The notes under the pieces are model-generated. The model worked only from the letters and a program-made list of their open reading frames with translations. It ran no database searches and had not been told where the DNA came from. A DNA stretch of 32,847 bases from NCBI GenBank assembly GCA_017618275.1, contig JAFZUS010000032.1:1-32847 (forward strand), in the 5' to 3' direction. This DNA comes from Prevotella sp. GTDB taxonomy: Bacteria > Bacteroidota > Bacteroidia > Bacteroidales > Bacteroidaceae. The first letter of the stretch is position 1, and each line of letters begins with the position of its first letter. Below are positions 1-8,085 of the stretch, piece after piece. Position numbers and translations under genes: made by a program.

Positions 1-19
1 CTACGTTCTTAGGAAAAGG

Positions 20-125
20 GTCAACCACCTCAGGGAAAGTAGTCAACTGATCTCAGAGAGAGAAGTCAACCAAATCCGTACGGGTAGACAAGTGTTAAAA
101 AACAAGGCCTAAAAAGAGTCAACCT
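20..125. repeat. Degenerate direct repeats with a GTCAAC core
   Basis: GTCAAC occurs at 20-25, 42-47, 65-70 and 118-123, with an inverted GTTGAC at 316-321. The first three are 22 and 23 nt apart, and several copies are followed by a CTCAG or TTCAGG tract, so they look like decayed copies of a ~22-nt unit. No gene is visible in 1-458. The rest of that stretch holds the AT-rich inverted-repeat element at 162-370 and the tail beyond the tamL stop codon. The function is unknown; a protein-binding array or a worn tandem repeat are both possible. Confidence 0.45.
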
Positions 126-161
126 TATTCAGGAAAAGGCACCTCAGTCGTATCGGCACAA

Positions 162-370
162 CTTTCTCACTTTCTCACTTTCTCATTTGGGACATCTGTA
201 TTTTAGGGTTTTTCTCAAATAGAATTTTTAATATTATATATTATAATATATATAATATTAATATAAATAATTAGTATTACTTGTACTATAAAGGTATACC
301 TTCGCTCCTAACAAGGTTGACTTATCAAAAACCCCAATGTCATAATTGAGAAAGTGAGAAAGTGAGAAAC
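162..370. repeat. Inverted repeat of CTTTCTCA units around an AT-rich core
   Basis: The left arm (162-185) is three tandem copies of CTTTCTCA. The right arm (347-370) is its reverse complement, TGAGAAAG twice and TGAGAAAC once, so 23 of 24 positions pair. Between the arms, about 215-290 is almost pure A/T with nested TATA/ATAT palindromes. A further partial copy of the same unit lies at 4731-4747. No transposase or coding capacity is seen, so this could be a small non-autonomous element, a very long hairpin, or a simple repeat that has spread in intergenic sites. Confidence 0.5.
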
Positions 371-458
371 TTTAGAGCGCACGAAGGGACAGGAGTCGTG
401 TGCGTGGACTCAAGACACTCAGGGATATTTTTCCCTCAGTAACTACCAAGACTCGACG

Positions 459-2678
459 TCAGAACGGGAGGCCGACGGCGAAATGGAATGCCAAGTCGCG
501 GCTGAGGCGGGGATGGACGATGGGGAAATGCTCGTCGTCGTCGGTTTCGAAGGCGGGATTGACGGCCTTCATACCGAGATCGAAACGGATGATGAAATAG
601 TCGAAGTTCAGGCGCAGACCTAAGCCGTAACTGACAGCCAGATCCTTCAGCACGCGACGCAACTGGAACTGACCGCCTGGCTGACTGGGATAGTCGCGCA
701 GCGTCCAGATGTTACCTGCATCGACAAACAATGCACCACCGAACTTCCAGAAGAGGTGGGCACGGTATTCGAGATTCAGGTCGAGTTTCAGGTCACCGGT
801 CTGTGTGATGAAGTTGATGTTACCATCCTTGTCGCGATAGCGTCCAGGGCCCAGGCTTCTGACACTCCATCCGCGCACGCTGTTGGCACCACCGGAGAAG
901 TAACGCTTCTCGAAGGGGAGAATGGTGCTGTTGCCGTAAGGATAGGCGATGCCGAGTCCTACATGGAACACCAGTTGGCTGTTGTAGTACGACAGGATTT
1001 GCCGGGTGAAGTCCACATCCCCCTTCACGTACTGCGCATAGGCGATGTTGAAGAGGCGGTAGTGACCTTCACCATCGCGCTCCGCCCCGAAGATGCTGCT
1101 GCCAAGGTTCAGCAGGTTGCCCGCCGTCTCGATATTGGCCTTGACGGCTACCGTACCATTGTTGTAGCCGTAGCCGAAGCCGGTCTTCATAATGAAGAGA
1201 TCCTCGTAGTTGTAGCGCAGGATGGCATTATAGTTGCTCGTATTATCCAGATACTCTCTCTTGAAGGTCTCGCTGATCCAGGGCATAAAGACATAGTTCA
1301 GGTCGATGAGGTCGAACTGGTACTGGTCATGATGGCGCTGTGGCTTCCAACGGTAGTGCCAACCAGCGGAGAGCACCTGGCGGTGGAACTCCGGACGGTT
1401 CTGTGCATCGTAGAGCAGAGACACCTCACTGGTGGCAACGGTGCGGCGACGCATGTCGCGACTCAGGAAGGGCATGATAAAGCGGGGGAAACTGAGACGG
1501 CTTTCCACACTGTACTCAACGAAATCCTGATTGCTGTATCCTTCCAAACCCTTGATGGCTTCGTAAGCGCCACGCAACTGAACGCTGAAGGTCTCAGAAC
1601 CCCTAAACAAGTTGCGATTCTGATAGGTCAGCGAGGCGGCTGCACCCAGGTCGCCTGCGGTATTGGTGCCCTCAGGCTGGAAACTGATTGTAGAGGGTTT
1701 GTTGGTCTGCAACTGGATGAGGGCATCGAGCAAGGCACTGTCGGGAGCCTGCTGGAAACTGATGTTCGTATAGCGCACGGCATCAAGGCGTCCGAAATGG
1801 TTGTAGGTGTTCTGCAGTCCTTCGGCGGAATAAGGCTTTCCCTCATCCAGGAACGTATTCTCACGCAGCACATGCTTACGCAGATGGATGACGGAGTCCT
1901 GCGGGTCGCCACTGGCATAGGTGATATGTCGGATGTCGTAGCGGGTGTGCAGGGTATCAGGAGAATTATTGGTGCGATAAGGTCGCAGCACCAGCGTGAC
2001 ATCGGCCAGATGCTGCTCTTGGAGGGTGTCGATACGATAGCCGATATACTCCTTATGGAAGCGGAAATAGCCTCTGTTCTGCAATAGTTCCGTAATGCGT
2101 GAACGCTCCTGGTTCAGGGCTTCCACATTGAGTTTCGTCTTTTCCCGTAACTGGTGCTGGTCATACCGTAACAATCGGGCAATGACGGAGTCCTGTATCT
2201 CATAGTTCAACCTACGTATATAATAAGGTGTACCGGGATGAAGCACGTAGATGGCATTGAGTTTCTTGCCCTTTGTGTCGGCGAAGAGTTCCACCTGGGC
2301 ATCAAGATAGCCCTTGTTCTGCAAGGCCATCTGAAGGTTCTCACACGAGAGGCGTGCCTGCAAGGTGTCGTAGATGACGGGAGCCTCACCCATGGACTTC
2401 AACGTGCGGTTGATCCATTTCGTACTGTCGTCACCCGCCATTGCATAGACACCCAATGGGATCTTCACCGCCGAGAACCAGCGCGAATTACCCTTCTGGC
2501 GGACATAACTTTTCAGTTGTGAGGGATTGATGTCACGATACTTGCCATCAGCCACCACACCGACCTTGTTCAGCATCAGTTGTCCTTCGGGAAGGTCACG
2601 TGATGCAGAGCACGAACCCAGCAGGAGTCCGAACAGGCAGACCGTCAAAATAGGGGAAAATCGGCGTATCGTCATCAA
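459..2678 (-). CDS. tamL: TamL-like outer-membrane assembly lipoprotein (BamA/TamA superfamily)
   Basis: This 739-aa protein starts with a lipoprotein signal whose lipobox is LGSC, with Cys about residue 23. POTRA-like segments follow in the first half and an Omp85-type beta barrel in the second. Near the C-terminal third it has the barrel signature region RYFSGGANSVRGW, and it ends in a terminal Phe, as barrel proteins recognised by BamA do. In Bacteroidetes the lipidated TamA homologue is called TamL; it is thought to work with TamB in outer-membrane biogenesis. It diverges from an RNA methyltransferase gene and shares a palindromic promoter region with it. No tamB-like gene is visible in the 458 nt downstream. 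The large opposite-strand frame at 756-2087 is a shadow. The family is quite sure; exact function is by homology. Confidence 0.85.
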   Translation of the reverse strand: MMTIRRFSPILTVCLFGLLLGSCSASRDLPEGQLMLNKVGVVADGKYRDINPSQLKSYVRQKGNSRWFSAVKIPLGVYAMAGDDSTKWINRTLKSMGEAPVIYDTLQARLSCENLQMALQNKGYLDAQVELFADTKGKKLNAIYVLHPGTPYYIRRLNYEIQDSVIARLLRYDQHQLREKTKLNVEALNQERSRITELLQNRGYFRFHKEYIGYRIDTLQEQHLADVTLVLRPYRTNNSPDTLHTRYDIRHITYASGDPQDSVIHLRKHVLRENTFLDEGKPYSAEGLQNTYNHFGRLDAVRYTNISFQQAPDSALLDALIQLQTNKPSTISFQPEGTNTAGDLGAAASLTYQNRNLFRGSETFSVQLRGAYEAIKGLEGYSNQDFVEYSVESRLSFPRFIMPFLSRDMRRRTVATSEVSLLYDAQNRPEFHRQVLSAGWHYRWKPQRHHDQYQFDLIDLNYVFMPWISETFKREYLDNTSNYNAILRYNYEDLFIMKTGFGYGYNNGTVAVKANIETAGNLLNLGSSIFGAERDGEGHYRLFNIAYAQYVKGDVDFTRQILSYYNSQLVFHVGLGIAYPYGNSTILPFEKRYFSGGANSVRGWSVRSLGPGRYRDKDGNINFITQTGDLKLDLNLEYRAHLFWKFGGALFVDAGNIWTLRDYPSQPGGQFQLRRVLKDLAVSYGLGLRLNFDYFIIRFDLGMKAVNPAFETDDDEHFPIVHPRLSRDLAFHFAVGLPF

Positions 2679-2694
2679 TTATCTCGTAAATTAG

Positions 2695-2728
2695 TTGCAA
2701 AGATAGAAATAAATCTTTATCTTTGCAA
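2695..2728. promoter_or_regulatory. Symmetric bidirectional promoter, tamL / RNA methyltransferase
   Basis: TTGCAAAGATA (2695-2705) and TATCTTTGCAA (2718-2728) form a perfect 11-bp inverted repeat with a 12-nt spacer. Rightward: TTG at 2695-2697, 20 nt, then TATCTTTG at 2718-2725. Leftward: TTTG (2729-2726), 20 nt, then TATCTTTG (2705-2698). Both match the Bacteroidetes -33/-7 pattern. Each -33 abuts or overlaps the opposing -7 box, so two polymerases could hardly bind at once. Both leaders would be only about 13-15 nt. Confidence 0.7.
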
Positions 2729-2743
2729 ACAAAACGGTAAAAA

Positions 2744-3484
2744 ATGATCAGCAAGAACCAGATAAAATACATCCGGCAACTGGAATTGAAGAAATATCGG
2801 AAGCGCGAAGGGGTGTTTGTGGCAGAAGGACCGAAAGTGGTAGGCGACCTGCTGCGACGCTATCAACCGGTGGCGGTCTATGCCACAGAGACGTGGGGTC
2901 AGGAGTTTGGAGACAGAAGCAAAGTGACGATAGTCACTGACGATGAACTGCGCCACATCAGTTTCCTCCAGCACCCGCAACAAGTGCTCGCCCTCTTCCC
3001 TATCCCATCTGCCTCTGGGATGGCGGTAGCAAACTCTCAACTCTCCATTGCCCTCGACGGTATACAGGATCCAGGCAACCTCGGTACCATCATCCGCATT
3101 GCCGACTGGTTCGGCATCGACACCATCTATTGCAGCGAGGATACGGCAGATGCCTATAACCCGAAGGTGGTACAGGCCACGATGGGCAGCATCGCACACG
3201 TAAATATCGTCTATACAGACCTCTTGAAACTCTTCGACAGTCTGCCACCCACCTACCCCATCTACGGCACTCTGCTCGATGGCGACGACATCTACCAGCA
3301 GCCCCTTTCCCGAGAGGGCATCATCGTCATGGGCAATGAGGGCAACGGCATCTCAGAAACCATCCGACAAAAGGTGAACCGACGATTGCTGATTCCCTGT
3401 TTCCGAGAGGGTGACGCTGCCGAGAGTCTGAATGTGGCAATTGCCACAGCCATCACCTGTTCGGAGTTCAAAAGACGACAATAA
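2744..3484 (+). CDS. TrmH/SpoU-family RNA 2'-O-methyltransferase
   Basis: This 246-aa protein has the usual two-part architecture. A small N-terminal substrate-binding domain (about residues 1-95, with a FVAEGPKVV stretch) is followed by the knotted SPOUT catalytic domain. The three SpoU motifs are visible: GNLGTIIR at 111-118, GNEGNGIS at 197-203, and the ESLNVAIATAI segment at 227-237 that forms the knot and binds S-adenosylmethionine. It should methylate a ribose 2'-OH in rRNA or tRNA; the target nucleotide cannot be read from sequence. It is divergent from tamL and preceded by a good promoter, with a predicted leader of about 13 nt. A hairpin follows the stop codon. Confidence 0.9.
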   Translation: MISKNQIKYIRQLELKKYRKREGVFVAEGPKVVGDLLRRYQPVAVYATETWGQEFGDRSKVTIVTDDELRHISFLQHPQQVLALFPIPSASGMAVANSQLSIALDGIQDPGNLGTIIRIADWFGIDTIYCSEDTADAYNPKVVQATMGSIAHVNIVYTDLLKLFDSLPPTYPIYGTLLDGDDIYQQPLSREGIIVMGNEGNGISETIRQKVNRRLLIPCFREGDAAESLNVAIATAITCSEFKRRQ

Positions 3485-3485
3485 G

Positions 3486-3519
3486 AAAGGGAACCGATCT
3501 TCGCAGACAAGTTCCCTTT
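3486..3519 (+). terminator. Candidate terminator hairpin after the RNA methyltransferase
   Basis: AAAGGGAAC (3486-3494) pairs perfectly with GTTCCCTTT (3511-3519) across a 16-nt loop, starting 2 nt after the stop codon. The trailing T run is only three bases before an A run, so it is weak as a classical intrinsic terminator. It sits between two convergent genes, where a terminator is expected. Confidence 0.45.
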
Positions 3520-3643
3520 AAAAATGGAAAATGATAAATATAGATTAAAATTACTAGTTATCGCCTGCAAAAATAACAAAAACAACAAAATTGCGCAAGT
3601 TTTTTTGCGTAAAAATGAAGATTATCAAGCCATTTATGTAATA

Positions 3644-4216
3644 TTAGAACACTTTGAGTTCTTTATATATCCTTTGAACAGGTAGCCCCATCACATTGAA
3701 ATAACTGCCATTCAGACCCGTCACACCGATATAGCCTATCCACTCCTGTATGCCGTAGGCACCCGCCTTGTCGAGAGGTTTGTAGGTATCTACATAATAA
3801 TCGATTTCTTCATCTGTGAGTTCCTTGAAAGTCACATCGGTGGTAACTGTAAAACTCCGTTTTTTGTCAGTTGTCATCAGACAGACACCTGTGATGACCT
3901 GATGCGTCTTCCCACTGAGTTCACGCAACATATGGCGTGCATCGTCAAGGTCGGAGGGTTTCCCCAACACCTCATCACCGAGCACCACCACCGTGTCGGC
4001 AGTAATAATCAAATCATCTTTTGCCATCATCTGTTGGTAGGCAGCAGCCTTCTCCTCAGCGATATAAAGTGGTATCTGCTCTGTCGGCAGCGTCTCGGGA
4101 TAGGTTTCCTCGATGTCGGGCAACACCTTTACCTCATAGTCGAGATCCAGGCCACTCAGCAATTCGCGTCTTCTCGGAGAATTGCTCGCCAATATAATAT
4201 GATAAGGTGTCACCAT
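3644..4216 (-). CDS. maf: Maf-like nucleoside triphosphate pyrophosphatase
   Basis: With the start at 4216 this is 190 aa, normal for Maf/YhdE. The N-terminal motif [10 protein letters not shown] (residues 11-20) binds substrate. [17 protein letters not shown] carries the catalytic Asp, and [12 protein letters not shown] is the third family signature. Maf proteins hydrolyse non-canonical or modified nucleotides such as dTTP/UTP or m7GTP to the monophosphate plus pyrophosphate. The frame remains open to 4288, but the motif is normally within about 10 residues of the N-terminus, and the 4216 ATG overlaps the kdsC stop (ATGGTGA, 7 nt), a translational-coupling arrangement. It is the last gene of a leftward operon. 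Confidence 0.9.
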   Translation of the reverse strand: MVTPYHIILASNSPRRRELLSGLDLDYEVKVLPDIEETYPETLPTEQIPLYIAEEKAAAYQQMMAKDDLIITADTVVVLGDEVLGKPSDLDDARHMLRELSGKTHQVITGVCLMTTDKKRSFTVTTDVTFKELTDEEIDYYVDTYKPLDKAGAYGIQEWIGYIGVTGLNGSYFNVMGLPVQRIYKELKVF

Positions 4217-4728
4217 CCGAAAGCCTTTGCGTTCATCACCCACTTGCCTTGGGCACGCAGGGTCTGTTCTATCACATCGCGCCCACATCCGTGTCCGCCA
4301 ATCCGGTCACTGACGTACAGGCTTACTTCCTTGATTTCCGGACAGGCATCCTTCGGACAGACGGGACACCCTACCCTGCGCATGATCTCCAAGTCGGGGA
4401 TGTCGTCGCCCATATACATCACTTCCTCGTCGCTCAGTCCGTATTTCTGGAGGAAGGCGTCGTAGGTCTCTATCTTCACGGCACATGACAGATAGATATC
4501 CTCCACACCCAAACCCTCGTAACGAACACGCAGGCTCTGGATCCTGGCACCTGTCAGAATGACGATGCGCAAGCCCAGTTTCATCGCCAACTGAATAGCG
4601 TAGCCATCCTTGATATTGACAGTACGCAACGGATCACCTTTTTCCGAAAGCGTAATCGTCTCGCAACTCAGCACCCCATCGATATCAAAGATGATGGCCT
4701 TTATCTTCGTTAAATCGTAATTAATCAT
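4210..4728 (-). CDS. kdsC: KdsC-like HAD phosphatase (KDO-8-phosphate phosphatase)
   Basis: This 172-aa protein is the size of a cap-less HAD phosphatase. FDIDGVLS gives the nucleophile Asp15 and acid/base Asp17, VILTGAR is motif II, and [12 protein letters not shown] carries the metal-binding acidic residues of motif III. KdsC removes phosphate from 3-deoxy-D-manno-octulosonate 8-phosphate on the way to the lipopolysaccharide inner core. The related sialic-acid/KDN phosphatases look much alike, so the substrate is inferred. It lies between a nitroreductase (14 nt upstream) and maf (7-nt overlap), all leftward. Confidence 0.8.
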   Translation of the reverse strand: MINYDLTKIKAIIFDIDGVLSCETITLSEKGDPLRTVNIKDGYAIQLAMKLGLRIVILTGARIQSLRVRYEGLGVEDIYLSCAVKIETYDAFLQKYGLSDEEVMYMGDDIPDLEIMRRVGCPVCPKDACPEIKEVSLYVSDRIGGHGCGRDVIEQTLRAQGKWVMNAKAFGW

Positions 4729-4730
4729 AC

Positions 4731-4747
4731 CTTCTCACTTTCTCACC
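4731..4747. repeat. Partial CTTTCTCA-type repeat copy
   Basis: The stretch CTTCTCACTTTCTCACC spans the gap between kdsC and the nitroreductase and includes the nitroreductase stop codon (TGA, complement of 4743-4745). It is the same 8-nt unit as in the arms at 162-185 and 347-370, so the unit is dispersed rather than confined to one place. Confidence 0.45.
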
Positions 4748-5270
4748 ATTTATTAAGGTGTACGTTCTCCCACTTCAACCTGTCCTCGGCCTGCGGCTTC
4801 CGCTCATCGGCCCAGTGGCCCAAGGCGAGGATACAGAGACAGTTCTGGTTGTCGGGGATGTCGAGGATGCCACGAATCACGGTGTCTGCAGGTGTCCCGT
4901 CGTCAAGGCCACGTCCACGCATCTGAATCCAACAGGTTCCCAGTCCCAACTCCTCTGCCTGATACTGCATGGAGATGGCGGCGATAGAACCGTCCTCCAC
5001 CCAACAGTCGTTTTGCATAGGATCACCCAGCACCACGATGGCTACGGAGGCATCTTTCAGGAACTGGCTTCCCATATTCTTCGCATCGGCCAGTTTTTCC
5101 AGATCGAGTTTGTCTTCCACGACGACAAACTGCCAGGCTCGTTGGCTCTTCGAGGTGGGTGCCATCAGGGCGGCACGGAGGATCAACTTCAGGTCGTCGG
5201 CATCAACTTCCTGTTCTGTAAACTTACGGTGGCTGCGTCGCAACTGCACCAAATCTTTGAATTCTGTCAT
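4743..5270 (-). CDS. Nitroreductase-family FMN oxidoreductase
   Basis: Using the ATG at 5270 the product is 175 aa and begins MTEFKDLVQLRRSHRKF, where the RRSHRKF stretch is the typical FMN-phosphate contact near the N-terminus. LMAPTSKSQRAWQFVVVED is the second family signature, and the C-terminal part has the LGTCWIQMRGRG region. Enzymes of this family use NAD(P)H and FMN to reduce nitro, quinone or similar substrates; which one is unknown. The open frame extends to 5456, but that part is not family-like and crosses the promoter region, so the shorter start is used. It is first in the operon with kdsC and maf. Confidence 0.85.
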   Translation of the reverse strand: MTEFKDLVQLRRSHRKFTEQEVDADDLKLILRAALMAPTSKSQRAWQFVVVEDKLDLEKLADAKNMGSQFLKDASVAIVVLGDPMQNDCWVEDGSIAAISMQYQAEELGLGTCWIQMRGRGLDDGTPADTVIRGILDIPDNQNCLCILALGHWADERKPQAEDRLKWENVHLNKW

Positions 5271-5291
5271 ATCGTATCTTAAATTTTGCGG

Positions 5292-5339
5292 CAAAGTTAC
5301 GGATTTTTTTTGGTTGTTCCAAAATAATTCGTATATTTG
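5292..5339. promoter_or_regulatory. Overlapping divergent promoters, nitroreductase / acyltransferase
   Basis: Leftward: TTTG (5323-5320), 20 nt, TAACTTTG (5299-5292), placed 21 nt before the nitroreductase ATG. Rightward: TTTG (5309-5312), 19 nt, TATATTTG (5332-5339). The two -33 boxes lie inside each other's spacers, so the promoters overlap. The rightward -7 box ends only 4 nt before the GTG at 5344, which predicts an essentially leaderless transcript. Confidence 0.6.
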
Positions 5340-5343
5340 TGCC

Positions 5344-6321
5344 GTGATTGGAATCAAGACACACATATACAGCCGGGCAGAGGACCTGCCGCAAGTGGAG
5401 GAGAGCAACTTCTTCCACAGCAAACAACTGTTCCAGATCAGTGCCTCCACACCCAAGATGAAACCCTATATGGTGGTCTGTTCCGACGAGTCAGGACGGA
5501 TTGTGAGCCAATTGCTGGCAACAGTCCGCTACCGCACCTCCTTCCTCCCTCCGTTTTTTTTCATGCACTGCCGTGTGATGGGCGAAGGAACCTACGCAGA
5601 AAGCGACTACAAGAAAGATGAACTCTTTGGCGAGATGCTAACTGCCCTGACACAGAAACTAAACAAAAAAACTCTTTACATCGAGGTCAGTAACCTCAGT
5701 CAGAAAATGTTCGGCTACCGCCACTTCCGGCGCAACGACTATTTCCCCGTACACTGGATGAGTATCCACAACTCCCTGCACAGCAAGACACCAGAGGAAC
5801 GTATCACGGAAAAGATGATGCAGCGCATTGAGATGGCCTACTCGCGTGGCGTGACTTGTCAGACGGTGGAGAGCGAAGCCGACCTAAAGGCATTCAACAA
5901 AATACTTCGTCAGCACCATTGGTTTAAACCAAAGAGATATATACCTGACAGCCAATTTTTTATAAAACTAAGAGAAACCAATCGTAGTCAGTTGTTCGTT
6001 ACCAAAATCCGCAACCACGTCATCGGTTGTTCAGCCTGTGTCTACAGCGACGAAGATGCCGACCTCTGGTACTCCGCCTTCCGCCGTAAGACCTACCTGC
6101 CGCTGCACCCTGATGCCGTCACCATCTGGCACGCTATCAAGTATGCACACGAGCATGGCTACCAGCACATCAACTTCCTTGATGTAGGACTGCCTTTCAG
6201 GAAGAACTCATTCCGTGAATTTATCTTACGTTTCGGGGGGAAACCCGTCAGCACCTACCGTTGGTTCCGTTGCTCCATCCGCTGGATCAACTCACTGTTG
6301 AGATGGATTTACCGCGACTAA
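5344..6321 (+). CDS. GNAT/FemAB-like acyltransferase
   Basis: Read from the GTG at 5344 the protein is 325 aa, soluble, with no signal peptide. The C-terminal half carries a GNAT-type acyl-CoA fold pattern: RNHVIGCSACVYSDEDADLWYSAF, then the helix YAHEHGYQHINFLDVG. This resembles Bacteroidetes proteins related to FemAB peptidyltransferases, but the acceptor is unknown. Start choice: the open frame extends left to 4969, but that part is antisense to the nitroreductase and across the promoter. An ATG at 5458 is possible but would remove the SNFFHSKQLF segment, which looks like a family N-terminus. It converges on the EamA transporter with a 4-nt overlap. Confidence 0.7.
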   Translation: MIGIKTHIYSRAEDLPQVEESNFFHSKQLFQISASTPKMKPYMVVCSDESGRIVSQLLATVRYRTSFLPPFFFMHCRVMGEGTYAESDYKKDELFGEMLTALTQKLNKKTLYIEVSNLSQKMFGYRHFRRNDYFPVHWMSIHNSLHSKTPEERITEKMMQRIEMAYSRGVTCQTVESEADLKAFNKILRQHHWFKPKRYIPDSQFFIKLRETNRSQLFVTKIRNHVIGCSACVYSDEDADLWYSAFRRKTYLPLHPDAVTIWHAIKYAHEHGYQHINFLDVGLPFRKNSFREFILRFGGKPVSTYRWFRCSIRWINSLLRWIYRD

Positions 6322-7199
6322 CGCGAACCAATATACAGGAACAACAAACCAAGTAGCACCAGTGCCAGGTCGAAGGCTTTTGCCTTCAGGTTCTTCTCGT
6401 GGAAGAACAATGCTCCGAACCCGAAACTCACTACCACACTGCCCCGTCGGATCATAGACACAATCGATATCATCGCTTCAGGCAGGCTCAAAGAATAGAA
6501 ATAGAGGAAATCGGCTGCGGAAAGGAAAAGGCTTACACCAAGAATCGACCAGGACCAGTGGAACGGAGTGGTCTGTTCATGTTTCGGCCACCACAGCAGC
6601 CACAGCATCACACCCATCATCACACACTGGTAGATATTGTACCACGACTGTACCATCATACGGTCGAGTCCCACGCCACCACTCTCCACAGGAGCCATCA
6701 AATACTTGTCGTAAAGTCCGCTCACGGCACCAAGCATAGCAGCACCCACAATCATATAGATCCAGTGGTCATGTTTGAAGTCTATGCCCTCCTTCTTGCC
6801 ACTGCGGCTCAGCAACAGAAAGGAGGCTACTGCCAGCAACACACCTATCCATTGCCAGACGTTCAGTCTTTCGCCAAACACCAACAGCGCACCCACCAGC
6901 ACCATCACGGGCCGTGCGGCATTGATTGGGCCTACTATCGTCAGTGGCAGATGCTTCATGCCGAAGTAGCCGAGAATCCAACTCGACAAGACAATCAGCG
7001 CCTTCAGGACAATATATTTGTGCTGTTCCCAAGTCCAGTCGGGCAGACTCATCAGGATATAAGGCAGGAAGATGAGTGACATAAAGAGTGTGTTCAGAAA
7101 CAGCACGGGAATGACTGCATTCCCCTTCAACGCCTGTTTCTTAAACGAGTCATAGCAGCCCAAAAGCGCTGCCGACATAAATGCCAAGATCAGCCACAT
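6318..7199 (-). CDS. EamA/DMT-family membrane transporter
   Basis: This 293-aa protein is almost entirely hydrophobic, with about ten predicted transmembrane helices arranged as two similar halves. That is the layout of the drug/metabolite transporter superfamily with duplicated EamA domains. The FGERLNVWQWIGVLLAVASFLLL stretch in the first half and FFHEKNLKAKAFDLALVLLGLLFL in the second are the matching helix 4-5 segments of the repeats. Substrate cannot be deduced. It starts 3 nt after the truA stop and is probably co-transcribed with it. Its end overlaps the convergent acyltransferase gene by 4 nt. Confidence 0.85.
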   Translation of the reverse strand: MWLILAFMSAALLGCYDSFKKQALKGNAVIPVLFLNTLFMSLIFLPYILMSLPDWTWEQHKYIVLKALIVLSSWILGYFGMKHLPLTIVGPINAARPVMVLVGALLVFGERLNVWQWIGVLLAVASFLLLSRSGKKEGIDFKHDHWIYMIVGAAMLGAVSGLYDKYLMAPVESGGVGLDRMMVQSWYNIYQCVMMGVMLWLLWWPKHEQTTPFHWSWSILGVSLFLSAADFLYFYSLSLPEAMISIVSMIRRGSVVVSFGFGALFFHEKNLKAKAFDLALVLLGLLFLYIGSR

Positions 7200-7202
7200 A
7201 GT

Positions 7203-7949
7203 CTAATACTCTATTTTTTCGAGGAAGAGTGCATGGCCAGGCATACTCTCCCCAGCCTCTGTACGTTTCTTCCCCTCTATCACCTTACAGAACTCATCCA
7301 ACGAGAGCCGTCCACGTCCCACATCAATCAGTGTGCCGACAACGGCTCGAACCATGTTACGCAGAAAACGGTTGGCGGTAATCTCGAAATACCATGTCGT
7401 AGGTGAGGTCTGCACCCACTCCGCCTTCGTCACCGTGCAGAGTGTTGTCTTCACATCAGCCCCGCTTTTACAAAAAGCCCCGAAGTCCTCATAACCCGTC
7501 AATAGCCGTCCTGCCTCGTTCATCTTTGCAAAATCCAACGGATAATGTAACTCACAGGAATAGGTTCTCAAGAACGGATCCTTGCTGGTATGTATATAAT
7601 AACGGTATGTGCGCCACTTGGCCGAGAACCGGGCATGCATCTCGTTGTCTACCACCTCCACCTTCTGCACGGCAATGTCCTTGGGCAGAAGACGGTTCAG
7701 TTTATAGGCCAGTTGTTGACAGTCAAACTCCTGACTCCTGTCTCCAAATTCCTCCAAATCAAAGTGCGCCACCATCATCCTGGCATGTACCCCTGCATCC
7801 GTACGACCAGCCCCCGTCACGCTGATCTGCTCACGTAACAGGGTAGACAGGGCCCATTCCAGTTTCTCCTGTACCGACACCCCGTTGGGTTGTATCTGCC
7901 AACCGTGATACCGCCCTCCGTCGTAACTGAAAGTGATGAAATATCTCAT
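7203..7949 (-). CDS. truA: tRNA pseudouridine synthase A
   Basis: This 248-aa protein is full-length for TruA. The catalytic motif GAGRTDAGVHA is present with Asp51 as the nucleophile, and the N-terminal FSYDGGRYHGWQIQ and the later NRFLRNMVRAVVGTLIDVG segment are typical. TruA isomerises uridine to pseudouridine at positions 38-40 of the anticodon arm of many tRNAs. The gene heads a leftward pair with the EamA transporter and has a TACCTTTG box 10 nt upstream of its ATG. Confidence 0.95.
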   Translation of the reverse strand: MRYFITFSYDGGRYHGWQIQPNGVSVQEKLEWALSTLLREQISVTGAGRTDAGVHARMMVAHFDLEEFGDRSQEFDCQQLAYKLNRLLPKDIAVQKVEVVDNEMHARFSAKWRTYRYYIHTSKDPFLRTYSCELHYPLDFAKMNEAGRLLTGYEDFGAFCKSGADVKTTLCTVTKAEWVQTSPTTWYFEITANRFLRNMVRAVVGTLIDVGRGRLSLDEFCKVIEGKKRTEAGESMPGHALFLEKIEY

Positions 7950-7959
7950 AAACTGGCTG

Positions 7960-7967
7960 CAAAGGTA
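7960..7967 (-). promoter_or_regulatory. truA -7 promoter box
   Basis: On the minus strand TACCTTTG fits the TAnnTTTG consensus and lies 10 nt upstream of the truA ATG (7949). No convincing TTG -33 element is seen at the right distance. Confidence 0.45.
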
Positions 7968-8060
7968 CGAAAAATCCCTGAAAGTCGATGGGCTTATAGG
8001 GATTTTTTATAATTACAGTTCTTTAACAAAGAAAACGTAACAGATACCAAAAATAGTTCA

Positions 8061-8068
8061 TACCTTTG
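8061..8068 (+). promoter_or_regulatory. uraA -7 promoter box
   Basis: TACCTTTG matches TAnnTTTG and is 17 nt upstream of the permease ATG at 8086. The expected TTG -33 element is not clear. Confidence 0.5.
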
Positions 8069-8085
8069 CAAATAAAAAACGAACG

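Noticed and set aside
215-290. Replication origin in the AT-rich core
   Set aside because: No DnaA-box cluster or dnaA/dnaN neighbours; AT-richness alone is not enough.
756-2087. 443-aa rightward open frame opposite tamL
   Set aside because: It is antisense to a well-supported barrel protein, has no domain character, and is low in structure-like patterns; a shadow frame in G/C-rich coding DNA.
4969-5343. N-terminal extension of the acyltransferase frame
   Set aside because: It is antisense to the nitroreductase and crosses both promoters; the family-like sequence begins near 5344.
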